The notes: generated by a model from the sequence alone, not told the origin. Positions 34,406 to 43,784 are shown, numbered from the stretch's first letter. The stretch: 60,006 nucleotides of DNA from an uncultured Gammaproteobacteria bacterium (GCA_913050215.1 CAJXBG010000011.1:1-60006), one strand, 5' to 3'. Program-made: numbers and translations.

Positions 34406-36646
34406 TCAGGCGCTAGCATCATCCAGCGCCTTCAAGATTCTTGGAGGAGACATAGGCACCTCGTACATCCTGACACCCACAGCATTGGAAACAGCATTTC
34501 CGATCGCGCCAAGTGGCGGCACAATTGAAGTTTCACCAACACCACGGATACCGTAGGGATGGCTGGGATTAGGAATCTCAAGAATCTTCGTATCAATGGA
34601 AGGCAGATCTGAGCAAACAGGCATTCTGTAATCCAGAAATGCGCCGTTTTGCAGCCGCCCGTCTTCTCCGTAGATATATTCTTCGTTCAGCGCCCAACCA
34701 ATGCCCTGAGCAGCTGCACCCTGAAATTGCCCCTCGACATAATCCGGATGAATAGCTTTACCGGCATCTTGCACGACGGTGTAACGAAGAATAGTCGTCT
34801 TACCCGTTTCAGGATCAACTTCGACATCCACAATGTGAGATGCAAATGATACACCAGCGCCATCTGCAGTTGCTTCGTGGTGACCAGCAATAGGACCACC
34901 CGTGTTGCCGGCTTTCTTTGCAATATCCTTTAGCGTCAACGGCGATAAATTATCGTGCTCATTGCCAACAGCGTGAGCTGATCCATCTTCCCAGGTGACT
35001 GCTTCCACTGGGATCTGCCACATTTTAGCCGCACGCTCTTTCAAGACGTCGATCGCCTTTCTTGCGGCAAAGATTGTCGCCATACCGGAAGAGAATGTAC
35101 CCCGGCTGCCCTCAGTTGTGTCGTTGTGCCCAAGAGAGGACGTATCGCCAATGTTCGTTCGAACATCTTCGTATGCTATGCCGAGCTCTTCAGCCGCAAT
35201 TAGCGCAAGGGATGCCCGGGCTCCGCCCACATCGATCGTGCCTACCGTGAGGTTTACCGTACCATCAGGACCAATATTTAGGTCACTACAAGTCTGACCA
35301 CCAATATTAAACCAGAATCCGCAAGCAACACCGCGACCCTGATTCTTACCCAATTTTGCTCTCATGTGGGGATGGTCACGCACAGCCTCGAGGGTTGGCT
35401 CAATACCAATCGGGCCCCAGACAGGACCATAAGGTGCAAGCGTACCTTCCTTTGCAACGTTCTTAAGACGAAGTTCAACAGGATCAGTGCCTAGCTCCTT
35501 GGCCAGTTGATCAATAGTACTTTCTACGCCAAAAGCCATCATGGGTGCTGAAGGTGCTCTATAAGCCGCCACCTTTGGACGATTACATAGTACGTTAACG
35601 CCAATCGCCTTGTTGTTCGCAATGTTGTAACAAGCAAAAGCCGTCATACCGCCGAGTGTTCCCCACATACCGGGGAATGCACCATTCATATAACGACATT
35701 CAGCACGGGCAGCAACGATAGTCCCGTCTTTCTTAGCTCCGATTTTGATATCCATCGAAGTTGAGCATGTCGGACCAGAAGCCTTGAATACTTCCTCTCG
35801 GCTCATCACCATCTTCACAGGTCGATTTGCTTTGCGAGAAAGCGCAAGCGCAATAGGCTCCATCCAAACATGGGTTTTGCCACCGAAACCACCGCCAATC
35901 TCAGAGGAGGTGACCTTCAACTTCGCTATATCCATACCCAACAACTGCGCACAGTTGTTACGGTAGGCAAAATGGCCTTGCGTTGTCACCCAGAGCTCAC
36001 CTGTACCGTCCGGGCTAACACTCGCGAGACATGCGTGTGGTTCAATATATCCCTGGTGCGTTTGTCCTGTCTTATAACTGCGTTCTACGATGACATCGGC
36101 TTCAGCAAAACCCTTGTCGATATCACCATGACCAAACTCGCCTTTATTTATCAGGTTACCGTGACGACCATCCTGTGCATAGCGAGGCTGCACAATTGGC
36201 GCATCATCATTTAACGCTTCGTCAACGTCAGTGACGTGTGGCAATTTCTCATAGGTAACCTTGATCAATTTCAGCGCTTTTTTCGCCGTGGTTCTATCGA
36301 TGGCGGCAACACCGGCGACGGCATGACCATCATAGAGTGCGCGGTCTCTTGCCATACAATTTTCGAGCGTGTCGTAAAGGCCCGAATTACCGCCGGTCAA
36401 ATCTGGCAAGTCAGCCGAAGTAATAACCGCTTTGACCCCGGCAAGCTTCTCAGCTTTTGAAGCATCGATCTTTTTGATGCGCGCGTGCGCATGGGGAGAA
36501 CGCAGCATTAGCCCCACCAGCTGTCCCGGTGCACTCATATCCGCACCGTAACGGGCTCGCCCTGTCACCTTGTCTAATCCGTCAGGTCTTTTTACCCTGG
36601 TACCGACAACCTTGAATTCCTGTCCTGTATATTTTGGATCATTCAT
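34406..36646 (-). CDS. xanthine dehydrogenase/aldehyde-oxidase-family molybdopterin subunit
   Basis: 746 aa, the large subunit of a three-component molybdenum hydroxylase. Features in order: VTGRARYGADM and LRSPHAHARIKKID at the N-terminus, then EIGGGFGGKTH, AAYRAPSAPMMAFGVES (the cofactor loop) and IRGVGETSIVPPLGAI with the catalytic Glu. The cofactor loop is not the AYRCSFR form of true carbon-monoxide dehydrogenase. The substrate could be an aldehyde, a purine or another N-heterocycle. AGGAGG precedes the start. The gene order on the minus strand is FAD, 2Fe-2S, Mo subunit, MoaD-like. Confidence 0.92.
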   Translation of the reverse strand: MNDPKYTGQEFKVVGTRVKRPDGLDKVTGRARYGADMSAPGQLVGLMLRSPHAHARIKKIDASKAEKLAGVKAVITSADLPDLTGGNSGLYDTLENCMARDRALYDGHAVAGVAAIDRTTAKKALKLIKVTYEKLPHVTDVDEALNDDAPIVQPRYAQDGRHGNLINKGEFGHGDIDKGFAEADVIVERSYKTGQTHQGYIEPHACLASVSPDGTGELWVTTQGHFAYRNNCAQLLGMDIAKLKVTSSEIGGGFGGKTHVWMEPIALALSRKANRPVKMVMSREEVFKASGPTCSTSMDIKIGAKKDGTIVAARAECRYMNGAFPGMWGTLGGMTAFACYNIANNKAIGVNVLCNRPKVAAYRAPSAPMMAFGVESTIDQLAKELGTDPVELRLKNVAKEGTLAPYGPVWGPIGIEPTLEAVRDHPHMRAKLGKNQGRGVACGFWFNIGGQTCSDLNIGPDGTVNLTVGTIDVGGARASLALIAAEELGIAYEDVRTNIGDTSSLGHNDTTEGSRGTFSSGMATIFAARKAIDVLKERAAKMWQIPVEAVTWEDGSAHAVGNEHDNLSPLTLKDIAKKAGNTGGPIAGHHEATADGAGVSFASHIVDVEVDPETGKTTILRYTVVQDAGKAIHPDYVEGQFQGAAAQGIGWALNEEYIYGEDGRLQNGAFLDYRMPVCSDLPSIDTKILEIPNPSHPYGIRGVGETSIVPPLGAIGNAVSNAVGVRMYEVPMSPPRILKALDDASA

Positions 36647-36658
36647 ATTCAGTGCCTC

Positions 36659-37150
36659 CTACTTTTTCTTTTTGTTCTGCTTACGCAGATCTTTTGCGGC
36701 TGCCTGTACGGCTTTGACAATCTTGTCGTAGCCTGTACATCGACAAAGATTACCCGCCAATGCGTAACGAATTTCAGTTTCAGTCGGGCTTAGGTTTTCA
36801 TCCAGCAAAGCCTTCGCCGCAATGAGGAAACCCGGCGTGCAAATCCCACACTGCAAAGCAGCGTTATTAATGAACTGCTCCTGCAATGGATGGAGTTTTT
36901 CACCATCCGCCATACCTTCGACCGTCGTTATGGTTCGTCCTTCTGCTTCGGCACCCAGCACCAGACAAGCACAGACGAGTTGGCCATCCAGCGTTACGCT
37001 GCAGGCACCGCAATCACCGGTACCGCAACCTTCTTTCACACCAGTAAGTCCAAGATTGTCACGCAGCACATCGAGTAAAGACTCATCTGCAGGACAAACA
37101 TATTCAACCGGGTCGTTGTTAATTGTCGTAGTTACATGTACGCCCGCCAT
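36659..37150 (-). CDS. 2Fe-2S subunit of molybdenum hydroxylase
   Basis: 163 aa, the usual small subunit of about 160 residues. The plant-type cluster ligands are Cys42, Cys47, Cys50 and Cys62 (EGCGTGDCGAC then VCACLV), and the second cluster ligands Cys101, Cys104, Cys136 and Cys138 (QCGICTPGF, LCRCTGYDKI). It passes electrons between the molybdopterin and FAD subunits. Its ATG overlaps the FAD-subunit stop by one base (TAATG), and the large-subunit gene starts 12 bp after its stop, so translation is probably coupled. The C-terminus is lysine-rich. Confidence 0.93.
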   Translation of the reverse strand: MAGVHVTTTINNDPVEYVCPADESLLDVLRDNLGLTGVKEGCGTGDCGACSVTLDGQLVCACLVLGAEAEGRTITTVEGMADGEKLHPLQEQFINNAALQCGICTPGFLIAAKALLDENLSPTETEIRYALAGNLCRCTGYDKIVKAVQAAAKDLRKQNKKKK

Positions 37151-38004
37151 TATTTACCCCCTGCTCTTTCATAGGCTATTTTTGCTGTTCGTTTGGCAAG
37201 TACGCCTGCCACGCGTTCCCGATATTCGATCGTGCCGCGCTTGTCGTCGATTGGATTACAAGCTGCGGTGCAAGCCATTGCCAGCGCATCGAGTGCAGCA
37301 TCATCAAGTTTAGTACCAATAATGGCTTTCGCCGCCGCTTTAACCAACAGCGGCGTTGGTGCCACGGCACCCAATGAAACCCTCGCGGAATCAATCACGC
37401 CTCTCTTCAGGGTCAGGCTAATACCGACACCAACCACTGCAATATCCATTTCCGTTCTGGGTATAAAACGCAGGTAGGCATCGCCGGATTTTTTAGCGGG
37501 CGCTGGAAGGGTAATTGATTCGACTATTTCACCTTTCTCCAAGCATGTTTGGCCAGGCCCCGTAATAAATTTTTCAACCGGCACAGTGCGTTTTTTCTTA
37601 CCCACAATAACCGCTTTGGCGCCGGCAGCTATTAACGCCGGAACACTGTCAGCCGCAGGGGATGCATTACAAAGATTTCCAACCATGGTGCATCTTCCCT
37701 GAATCTGATCAGAGCCGATAAGATTGGCGGCTTCAACAACGCCAGGCCAGGCTTTGACTAAAGCCTTGTTTTTTTCCAGAGCTGCACCGGATACCGCAGC
37801 ACCAATTTTGAAACCGGATGCTGTTTTGGTAACTTCGGACATCGCCGGAATCCGCTTGATGTCGACCATCAGATCCGGTTCGATCGTGTCCATTCGTAAT
37901 CGCACCAGCAGGTCTGTTCCGCCAGCCAAAACGTAGGCCTGCCCCTTTTCTCCGGAAAGAAGGGCGACCGCTGCTTTGGTGGTCGTCGGTGATTCGTATC
38001 TCAT
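37150..38004 (-). CDS. FAD subunit of molybdenum hydroxylase
   Basis: 284 aa, first gene of the minus-strand operon. FAD-binding features are VLAGGTDLLVRLR (about 25-37) and GNLCNASPAADSVPALIAA, followed by the CO-dehydrogenase flavoprotein-like C-terminal domain (SLGAVAPTPLLVKAAA). It would accept electrons from the 2Fe-2S subunit and pass them to NAD or another acceptor. The promoter of the operon should lie in 38005-38160, shared with the divergent SDR gene. Confidence 0.92.
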   Translation of the reverse strand: MRYESPTTTKAAVALLSGEKGQAYVLAGGTDLLVRLRMDTIEPDLMVDIKRIPAMSEVTKTASGFKIGAAVSGAALEKNKALVKAWPGVVEAANLIGSDQIQGRCTMVGNLCNASPAADSVPALIAAGAKAVIVGKKKRTVPVEKFITGPGQTCLEKGEIVESITLPAPAKKSGDAYLRFIPRTEMDIAVVGVGISLTLKRGVIDSARVSLGAVAPTPLLVKAAAKAIIGTKLDDAALDALAMACTAACNPIDDKRGTIEYRERVAGVLAKRTAKIAYERAGGK

Positions 38005-38160
38005 ACAACCCTCTGTTTAATAATGATGTAGAAACTAGAGTGTATCGCTTGTAGCGCGTAAGCAAAACACCAAAGTGGCAGATAGGAAAAAAAGATATAG
38101 TCAGGGTAAACTCGGTGGAACGACCAAATACATCGAAGACAATACAATCGGAGTCAACAA

Positions 38161-38943
38161 ATGGAAATTCAAGGTAGCAAAGCGATTTTTGTGGGAGGAG
38201 CCTCGGGTATGTGCCGAGCCACAGCTGAGCGCTTTAAGCAGGGGGGCGGGGAGGTCGCTATTCTTGATCTGGAGGCATCAAATGGTGCCGAGATAGCAGC
38301 GTCTCTGGGCGGCAAGTTCTACCCTTGCAATGTGATGGACTATGCCAATATGGATCAAATGATCGCCGACGCTGTCGGTGATATGGGCGGTCTTCATTTC
38401 GTGTTGAACACAGCTGGAGGCGGAAACCGATCAGTCGGCGGCACTGCTCAGCGCACGGTCAAGAAAGATGGCACCAGACACCCCACGGATATTTTCAGCA
38501 AAGTTGTCGCACTTAACCTTGTGGCATCCTTCAATATTAACACGGCTGCTGCGCAGCATATGTCGACTAATACGCCCAACAAAGACGGTGAACGTGGCGT
38601 CATGATCAACACATCTTCAATCGCTGCATTTGAGGGCCAAATTGGCCAAGTCGCCTATAGTGCGGCAAAAGGCGGCATTTCAGCGATGACGTTAACTATG
38701 GCGCGAGACCTAGGCAATTTAGGCATTCGCTGCATGACCATCGCGCCAAGCTTGTTCGCAACGGGTCTGACTGCCGGCATCCCGGTCGAAAGCTCTGATA
38801 ACATGACAAAAGATGCGGCCTTTCCACACCGCATGGGAAATCCCGATGAGTTCGCGATCATGGCAATCGCCATTTTCGAGTCAGCAATGATGAATGGCTC
38901 AACCCTCCGCGTGGATGCAGGTCAACGATTCGCACCGAGATAA
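38161..38943 (+). CDS. short-chain dehydrogenase/reductase, HSD17B10-like
   Basis: 260 aa. It resembles type-10 17-beta-hydroxysteroid/3-hydroxyacyl-CoA dehydrogenases: DGERGVMINTSSIAAFEGQIG and the catalytic VAYSAAKGG (Tyr-x3-Lys). The coenzyme loop reads GGASGMCRATAE, where the third glycine of T-G-x3-G-x-G is Cys18 (codon TGC), a one-base change from GGC. Such loops are nearly always glycine there, so coenzyme binding may be altered. CGGAGTCAAC is the ribosome-binding site. It is divergent from the molybdenum hydroxylase operon and may be regulated with it. Confidence 0.87.
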   Translation: MEIQGSKAIFVGGASGMCRATAERFKQGGGEVAILDLEASNGAEIAASLGGKFYPCNVMDYANMDQMIADAVGDMGGLHFVLNTAGGGNRSVGGTAQRTVKKDGTRHPTDIFSKVVALNLVASFNINTAAAQHMSTNTPNKDGERGVMINTSSIAAFEGQIGQVAYSAAKGGISAMTLTMARDLGNLGIRCMTIAPSLFATGLTAGIPVESSDNMTKDAAFPHRMGNPDEFAIMAIAIFESAMMNGSTLRVDAGQRFAPR

Positions 38944-39190
38944 ATTTCTACAAGAACCAGATACCGCTCGATTGGTGTAAAGACATGCATAATAAATGCC
39001 GCGCTATTTCACGATTACCCGGTGCCTATCGTTCGTGGTGTAGGGGCTTAAGCGAAACTAGTATGGGCCTCAAGAAACATCGCATATTTTTTTAGGGTTT
39101 TGCTCTGCCCACAGTCTGCGATCATAGAGTCGCCGAGCAAAAACCAGGTTCGCCTTCTCGCAAACTCGTTTTCACAATACGGACTTCGGC
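38944..39190. other. 247-bp intergenic region, no feature recognised
   Basis: It lies between the SDR and penicillin-acylase-family genes on the same strand. It is rich in short A and T runs but has no convincing hairpin or promoter pair by eye. It probably contains the promoter of the next operon. Confidence 0.3.
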
Positions 39191-41473
39191 ATGAAATTTT
39201 CAATACCAGAAGCAAAAGCACCCATGGAAATATGTTGGGATAATATCGGCATTCCCCATATATTTGCGAAATCAATCGAAGATGCATATCGGGGCATGGG
39301 CTATGCCTGCGCAAGTGAAAGGCTCTGGCAACTTCACCTAAGCAATCTTTATGCGACCGGCACAGCAGCTAGCGTGATGGGTGAAAAATACGTTGCTCAG
39401 GACTTAATGCACAAAGCTTTTAATGTTGTTGCAGGTGAGCTGCCTGATTCACCCGGTGATTACATCGTTGACGCATATCTCCAGGGCGTTAACGCCTATG
39501 TCGACTCACTCGACGACATCCCCCCTGAATTCAGGAAGGCAGGCACAGAACCAAGGCATTACACCCGACAAGACGTCGCTTCCCGCTATCGCTTTACAGG
39601 ATGGTTTCAACACAAATCTTGGCTTGAAAAAATCTACCTCGCAAGGTTAATGGCTGAAAACGGTATCGAGTATTTCCGCAACAATGTCATCCGGTTTTCC
39701 CCTGAAGATGGGCAATGTGTCGAGCAAATGAGAGATTCGATTCTTAACATTGACCTGAATATTGCGAAACTATTGTTTCCCCATGAAACACGGTTGAGCG
39801 GCAGTAATAATTGGGCCATTTCGGGAGCGTTGTCCTCATCAGGCTTCCCCATTCTTGCGACCGATCCACATCAACCGCACACAATGCCCAATACTTTTTT
39901 TTACTCGCATCTGAACACACCAAATTGGGATGCTTTTGGTGCCAGTTTTCCTGGCGTCCCCTATTTCATGATGGGGCATAACAGGGATGTCTCGTGGGGT
40001 TTAACCACCGGCTTCATTGATACCTATGATGTCTTTATCGAAAATCAGCCGCCTAAAGAAACCCTTACCTATACGATCGATATCGCTGGCGAGACGGCTC
40101 GCTCGTTTTCGATTGCAGCCTCAAATCATGGTCCTGTGCTGGAATCAATCACCCACGCGCTGGGTATCACCACTGCCAACGAAGCAAAAAGCACAACATC
40201 ATTGGATTGGGTGATGCGAGATCAACCCTCTTCCGCCGGGATACTCGCTTTAATGCCGCTTGCGACTAATAGCAAGGAACTCGGTGATGCGCTCTTTGAG
40301 AACGACGTGTGCCCGCTTGTTAACAACATTATTTGCGTGGATAGACATAACGACATACACCGGTACATTGCCACAACTATTCGCAAGCGACCTGCTAAAG
40401 GGAAAAATCACGCCGAACAGGGCGTTACTGGCGTTGTTCCACTACCAGCCGACGATCCGCAGTTTCACTTTGACTTGAGCAAAGCGGAAGAACTCTTGGT
40501 TGAAGTCAACCCGGAAAGGGGTTATCTGCTAACGGCGAATGACGACACAATGGAAAGCGCTGGTGACTATCCTATACACAACTTTGCAACACATAATTCT
40601 CGTGCAAAAAGAATTGAAGCACTGCTTCAAGAAAAAATTCAATCACGACAAAACCCAAAATTTACGGTCGAAGACTTCACAAACATGCAGCTGGATCTGC
40701 TCGACTTCAGAGCACGGGCACTGGTCCCTGACATTCTGGCATCTCTCAAAGCGCCCGTTGCAGGCATTCAACCTGACGGCAACCTACAAGAGGCCATCGA
40801 TCTGCTTTCAAGCTGGGACTTTCGAGCGACAAAGGCATCAAAAGCTGCCTGTATTTTCTATCCGCTGATGGAACGAAGGCCCCACCTGCGCTTTCTAAAA
40901 TCTGTGCTTGGCACAAGTCCCGCCATAGAAACATTATCTGCAGTTGCACCGGCACTCAGCCGATTTGCCATTCACGATTTTATGGTTGAAAGCTCACCTT
41001 GGCTCGCGCATCGCGAGACCTTCAATAAAATCATTCAGGAAGAGGTCATGTCGATTGTCGAATATCTCACTACCACTTACGGTGACGATTGGACGTTTGG
41101 AAAGATCCACCAGATTCGTTTTGGTCATTCATTAAGAAAGTATGACGCCTGGCAACATATGGAAACCGGACCGGACCCCATTGGCGGCAGCCCGACAACG
41201 CTGGCGATGGCGATGCACAATCCACCTGCTCGGGGCACAGTAGAGCAAGAGGTTTACCATGGCCCCGCGTTCCGCTGGGTAGTAGATATGGCAGACCCGC
41301 TGCGATTCAAGTTTGTCATTGCCGGTGGTAACGGCGGGCGTAATAACAGCGATCATATTTCAGATCATTATCATGCATGGCTACACGGCAACTATTACGA
41401 TATGTCATTGATCAGGGATGAAATCATTGTGAAACACCTTTGGCAATCGAAAAGCAATTCCGCGAACAGGTAA
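39191..41473 (+). CDS. penicillin-acylase-family (S45) Ntn hydrolase, apparently not exported
   Basis: 760 aa. The alpha-chain start is typical: ICWDNIGIPHIFAKSIEDAYRGMGY and ERLWQLHL. The autoprocessing site is LSG followed by SNNWAISG: Ser205 would become the N-terminal nucleophile of a beta chain of about 556 residues, with Asn and Trp in their usual places. Later ATDPHQPHTMP and MGHNRDVSWGLTTGFIDTYDV also match. Family members hydrolyse amides of penicillins, acyl-homoserine lactones or other N-acyl compounds and are normally periplasmic; here no signal peptide precedes the domain. The nitroreductase gene starts 6 bp downstream. Confidence 0.9.
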   Translation: MKFSIPEAKAPMEICWDNIGIPHIFAKSIEDAYRGMGYACASERLWQLHLSNLYATGTAASVMGEKYVAQDLMHKAFNVVAGELPDSPGDYIVDAYLQGVNAYVDSLDDIPPEFRKAGTEPRHYTRQDVASRYRFTGWFQHKSWLEKIYLARLMAENGIEYFRNNVIRFSPEDGQCVEQMRDSILNIDLNIAKLLFPHETRLSGSNNWAISGALSSSGFPILATDPHQPHTMPNTFFYSHLNTPNWDAFGASFPGVPYFMMGHNRDVSWGLTTGFIDTYDVFIENQPPKETLTYTIDIAGETARSFSIAASNHGPVLESITHALGITTANEAKSTTSLDWVMRDQPSSAGILALMPLATNSKELGDALFENDVCPLVNNIICVDRHNDIHRYIATTIRKRPAKGKNHAEQGVTGVVPLPADDPQFHFDLSKAEELLVEVNPERGYLLTANDDTMESAGDYPIHNFATHNSRAKRIEALLQEKIQSRQNPKFTVEDFTNMQLDLLDFRARALVPDILASLKAPVAGIQPDGNLQEAIDLLSSWDFRATKASKAACIFYPLMERRPHLRFLKSVLGTSPAIETLSAVAPALSRFAIHDFMVESSPWLAHRETFNKIIQEEVMSIVEYLTTTYGDDWTFGKIHQIRFGHSLRKYDAWQHMETGPDPIGGSPTTLAMAMHNPPARGTVEQEVYHGPAFRWVVDMADPLRFKFVIAGGNGGRNNSDHISDHYHAWLHGNYYDMSLIRDEIIVKHLWQSKSNSANR

Positions 41474-41479
41474 ACCGAT

Positions 41480-42316
41480 ATGAACAAAAAGATATCCGAT
41501 TTAATTGAGTACAGGTTCGGTGCACCCACACGGGTTGGCAATCAAATGCCCGCAGAGGGTCCGCTAGCATCCATCCTAGAACGACGCACTCACCGCCAAT
41601 ACAGCGAACAGAAAGTCGATGATGAATTACTTGAAATACTCATCGCTTGCGGACTTTCAGCCAGCTCAAAATCCGACTTGCAGCAGGCATCCGTTATCAT
41701 CGTCGATGATCCTGCAACAAGAGCGCTGATCGGCAGCTGGATTCCATCAATGCCCTGGATTACACAAGCGCCACGATTCCTGGTGTTTTGCGGAGACCAC
41801 AGCCGAATTCGTATCGCGGCGGAGATGCGCAACAAACCGTTTCCCAACGATAATGTTGACCAGTTCATGAACGCAGCGGTAGACGCTGGTCTGGTCATGC
41901 AAGCATTCACGATGGCAGCTGAATCCGTTGGCCTGGGCTGTTGTCCAATTAGCGAAATTCGCTCAAACATCGAAGCGCTTTCAGCGCTCCTCGAACTGCC
42001 TGACCTTGTTTTTCCAATCGCAGGGTTATGCGTTGGTTATCCTGCGCGAGAAGGCTTCGTCAGCATGCGATTACCGCAGTCATTGACAGTGCATCACAAC
42101 AGGTACGAGACATCAGATCGTGAAGAGAAGATCGACGCCTATGACAGGCGTCGCGATGAGCGCTTTAGCATTCCAGAGGCAAACCAACGCAACAAAAAAG
42201 AATACGGCATAGCGGATTTTTATGGCTGGTCTGAAGACAAAACCCGCCAGTACTCAACACCACACCGGGCGGGCTTTCTTGCCTATTTGAAGGCCCGCGG
42301 GTTTGCCATGCTTTAA
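41480..42316 (+). CDS. NfsA-like NAD(P)H nitroreductase
   Basis: 278 aa. FMN-binding opening LERRTHRQYSEQKVDDELLE and the mid-section DAGLVMQAFTMAAESVGLGCCPISEIR are typical of nitroreductases; the long C-terminal extension with GWSEDKTRQYSTPHRAGF matches the NfsA/FRP subgroup. These enzymes reduce nitro groups, quinones or flavins. It begins 6 bp after the acylase gene, so the two are co-transcribed. Position beside the LanC-like gene raises the question of a biosynthetic role, but nothing in the protein itself departs from NfsA. Confidence 0.88.
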   Translation: MNKKISDLIEYRFGAPTRVGNQMPAEGPLASILERRTHRQYSEQKVDDELLEILIACGLSASSKSDLQQASVIIVDDPATRALIGSWIPSMPWITQAPRFLVFCGDHSRIRIAAEMRNKPFPNDNVDQFMNAAVDAGLVMQAFTMAAESVGLGCCPISEIRSNIEALSALLELPDLVFPIAGLCVGYPAREGFVSMRLPQSLTVHHNRYETSDREEKIDAYDRRRDERFSIPEANQRNKKEYGIADFYGWSEDKTRQYSTPHRAGFLAYLKARGFAML

Positions 42317-42449
42317 CCTGGCCTTGATTTCCCGGCAATGCAAAATGACGGCATAAGCAACTCGCCGCCCGTAGCGCTCTGAGCAACTGCCATTAACAGC
42401 TTGTTGAGAGCCTGATAGACTGCTCCACTCACCTCTTCGGGTTCCTTTA

Positions 42450-43784
42450 ATGTCATATTTTGATCAAGCTATCTCTACTGAGCAGTTTCTTGGCTCACAC
42501 AAGATAAATACCAATGACGGCATCAGTTGGCGCAGGGTTGCGGATGGGCAAGGAACACACACGCTTTACCACGGGTCTGCGGGTATCATTTTGTTCTATA
42601 TGGAACTGTACCTGTCGACAAAAGAACAATCTTATCTAGACACCCTGCGCGCAGCAGGTGATGACTTGCTGGCGTATGTCATCAGAAAAGCGCAAGCGAA
42701 AGCTTTTATCACCATCGGGTTTTATAGCGGCTGGCCTGGCTACGTCTACGTGCTAAACGAGTTGTACAAATTAACTGCAGACGAAAAATACAAGTCCGGC
42801 GCCCTGATGGCACTGGATCGCATCACTGCTCAATCTTCAGCATTAGGTGACGGGATTGGTTGGGTAGAACCCATTCCGTTTTCCGATATCACTGGCATCA
42901 CAGGAGAACGAGAAGTCATCGACCTTTCAGTCGGTGCAGCTGGCGCGGGTATCATTTACCTCTATGCCTTTCGTGAAGGATTACTCGCCGACACAACCCT
43001 CGCCGAGAAAACTGCTGATCGTCTCCTTGAAGTAGGTGAAGACACCCCAGATGGCATTCGTTGGCTGATGATGGCCGATATGCCATTTCCGTTTACCGCA
43101 CCAAACTTTGCCCATGGCGGAGCCGGTGTTGGTTACTTCCTCGCAGATTTATACCGGGAAACCAAGGGCCAGGCTTATCTGGATGCTGCGCTGTCCGCCG
43201 CTGAGTATATTAAAACCAGAACCGTGACCAGTGGCGCGGGCATCCTGGTCTGTCACACGGAAGAACAACAACCACCGTCGACTTTTTACTTAGGTGTCTG
43301 TCATGGCCCTGCAGGCACGGGCCGTTTTATGTACTTGTTGAATCAAATCACTGGAGACACCCGGTACATTGATTGGCTTGGCGCCAATTTCGAAGGAATG
43401 TTAAGTACCGGTGCGCCGGAGCAGCGGAGCAAGGGGCTGTGGCAAAACTATGGTCAATGCTGTGGCGATGCAGGTATTGGCGACTATGCACTATTCCTGT
43501 TTTCAGTCACCGGAGATGAAAAATACCTGAACTATGCAGAGCAAACTGCCAAGCACATCGTTAATCAGGGTAATGATACGGCGGGGCTATCTTGGCAAAC
43601 AGCAGAGCACAGGGACCGCCGCGATTTTCTGGAGACACAAACCGGATACATGCAGGGGGCTGCAGGCATCGCCAGCTTTCTGTTACATATCGACAGCGTA
43701 CTGAATCAAATGCCAGTAAAAATGATTTTGCCCGAGACACCATTCTCGTATCATGAAACACACGGACACTTGGCACGATCATGA
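42450..43784 (+). CDS. LanC-like protein with CHG and CCG motifs
   Basis: 444 aa. Seven evenly spaced G-x-x-G hairpins mark the alpha/alpha toroid of lanthionine cyclases: HGSAG (41-45), SGWPG (93), VGAAG (161), HGGAG (222), CHGPAG (284-289), CCGDAG (337-342) and MQGAAG (401). NisC-type enzymes bind zinc through C-Y-G in the fifth and C-H-G in the sixth motif; here these read C284-H285-G and C337-C338-G, so three Cys ligands are available, as in ProcM-type CCG enzymes. There is no dehydratase domain, no LanB gene and no convincing precursor peptide near. A glutathione-adding or other LanC-like role is equally possible. Confidence 0.88.
   Translation: MSYFDQAISTEQFLGSHKINTNDGISWRRVADGQGTHTLYHGSAGIILFYMELYLSTKEQSYLDTLRAAGDDLLAYVIRKAQAKAFITIGFYSGWPGYVYVLNELYKLTADEKYKSGALMALDRITAQSSALGDGIGWVEPIPFSDITGITGEREVIDLSVGAAGAGIIYLYAFREGLLADTTLAEKTADRLLEVGEDTPDGIRWLMMADMPFPFTAPNFAHGGAGVGYFLADLYRETKGQAYLDAALSAAEYIKTRTVTSGAGILVCHTEEQQPPSTFYLGVCHGPAGTGRFMYLLNQITGDTRYIDWLGANFEGMLSTGAPEQRSKGLWQNYGQCCGDAGIGDYALFLFSVTGDEKYLNYAEQTAKHIVNQGNDTAGLSWQTAEHRDRRDFLETQTGYMQGAAGIASFLLHIDSVLNQMPVKMILPETPFSYHETHGHLARS

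Noticed and set aside
42165-42386. A 73-codon minus-strand frame upstream of the LanC-like gene with a Gly-Gly followed by a Cys- and Ser/Thr-rich tail, like a lanthipeptide precursor.
   Set aside because: Its 3' two-thirds are antisense to the conserved NfsA C-terminus, the start would be TTG, and there is no ribosome-binding site. The apparent core is explained by the coding strand. A transcript from this strand would reopen the idea.
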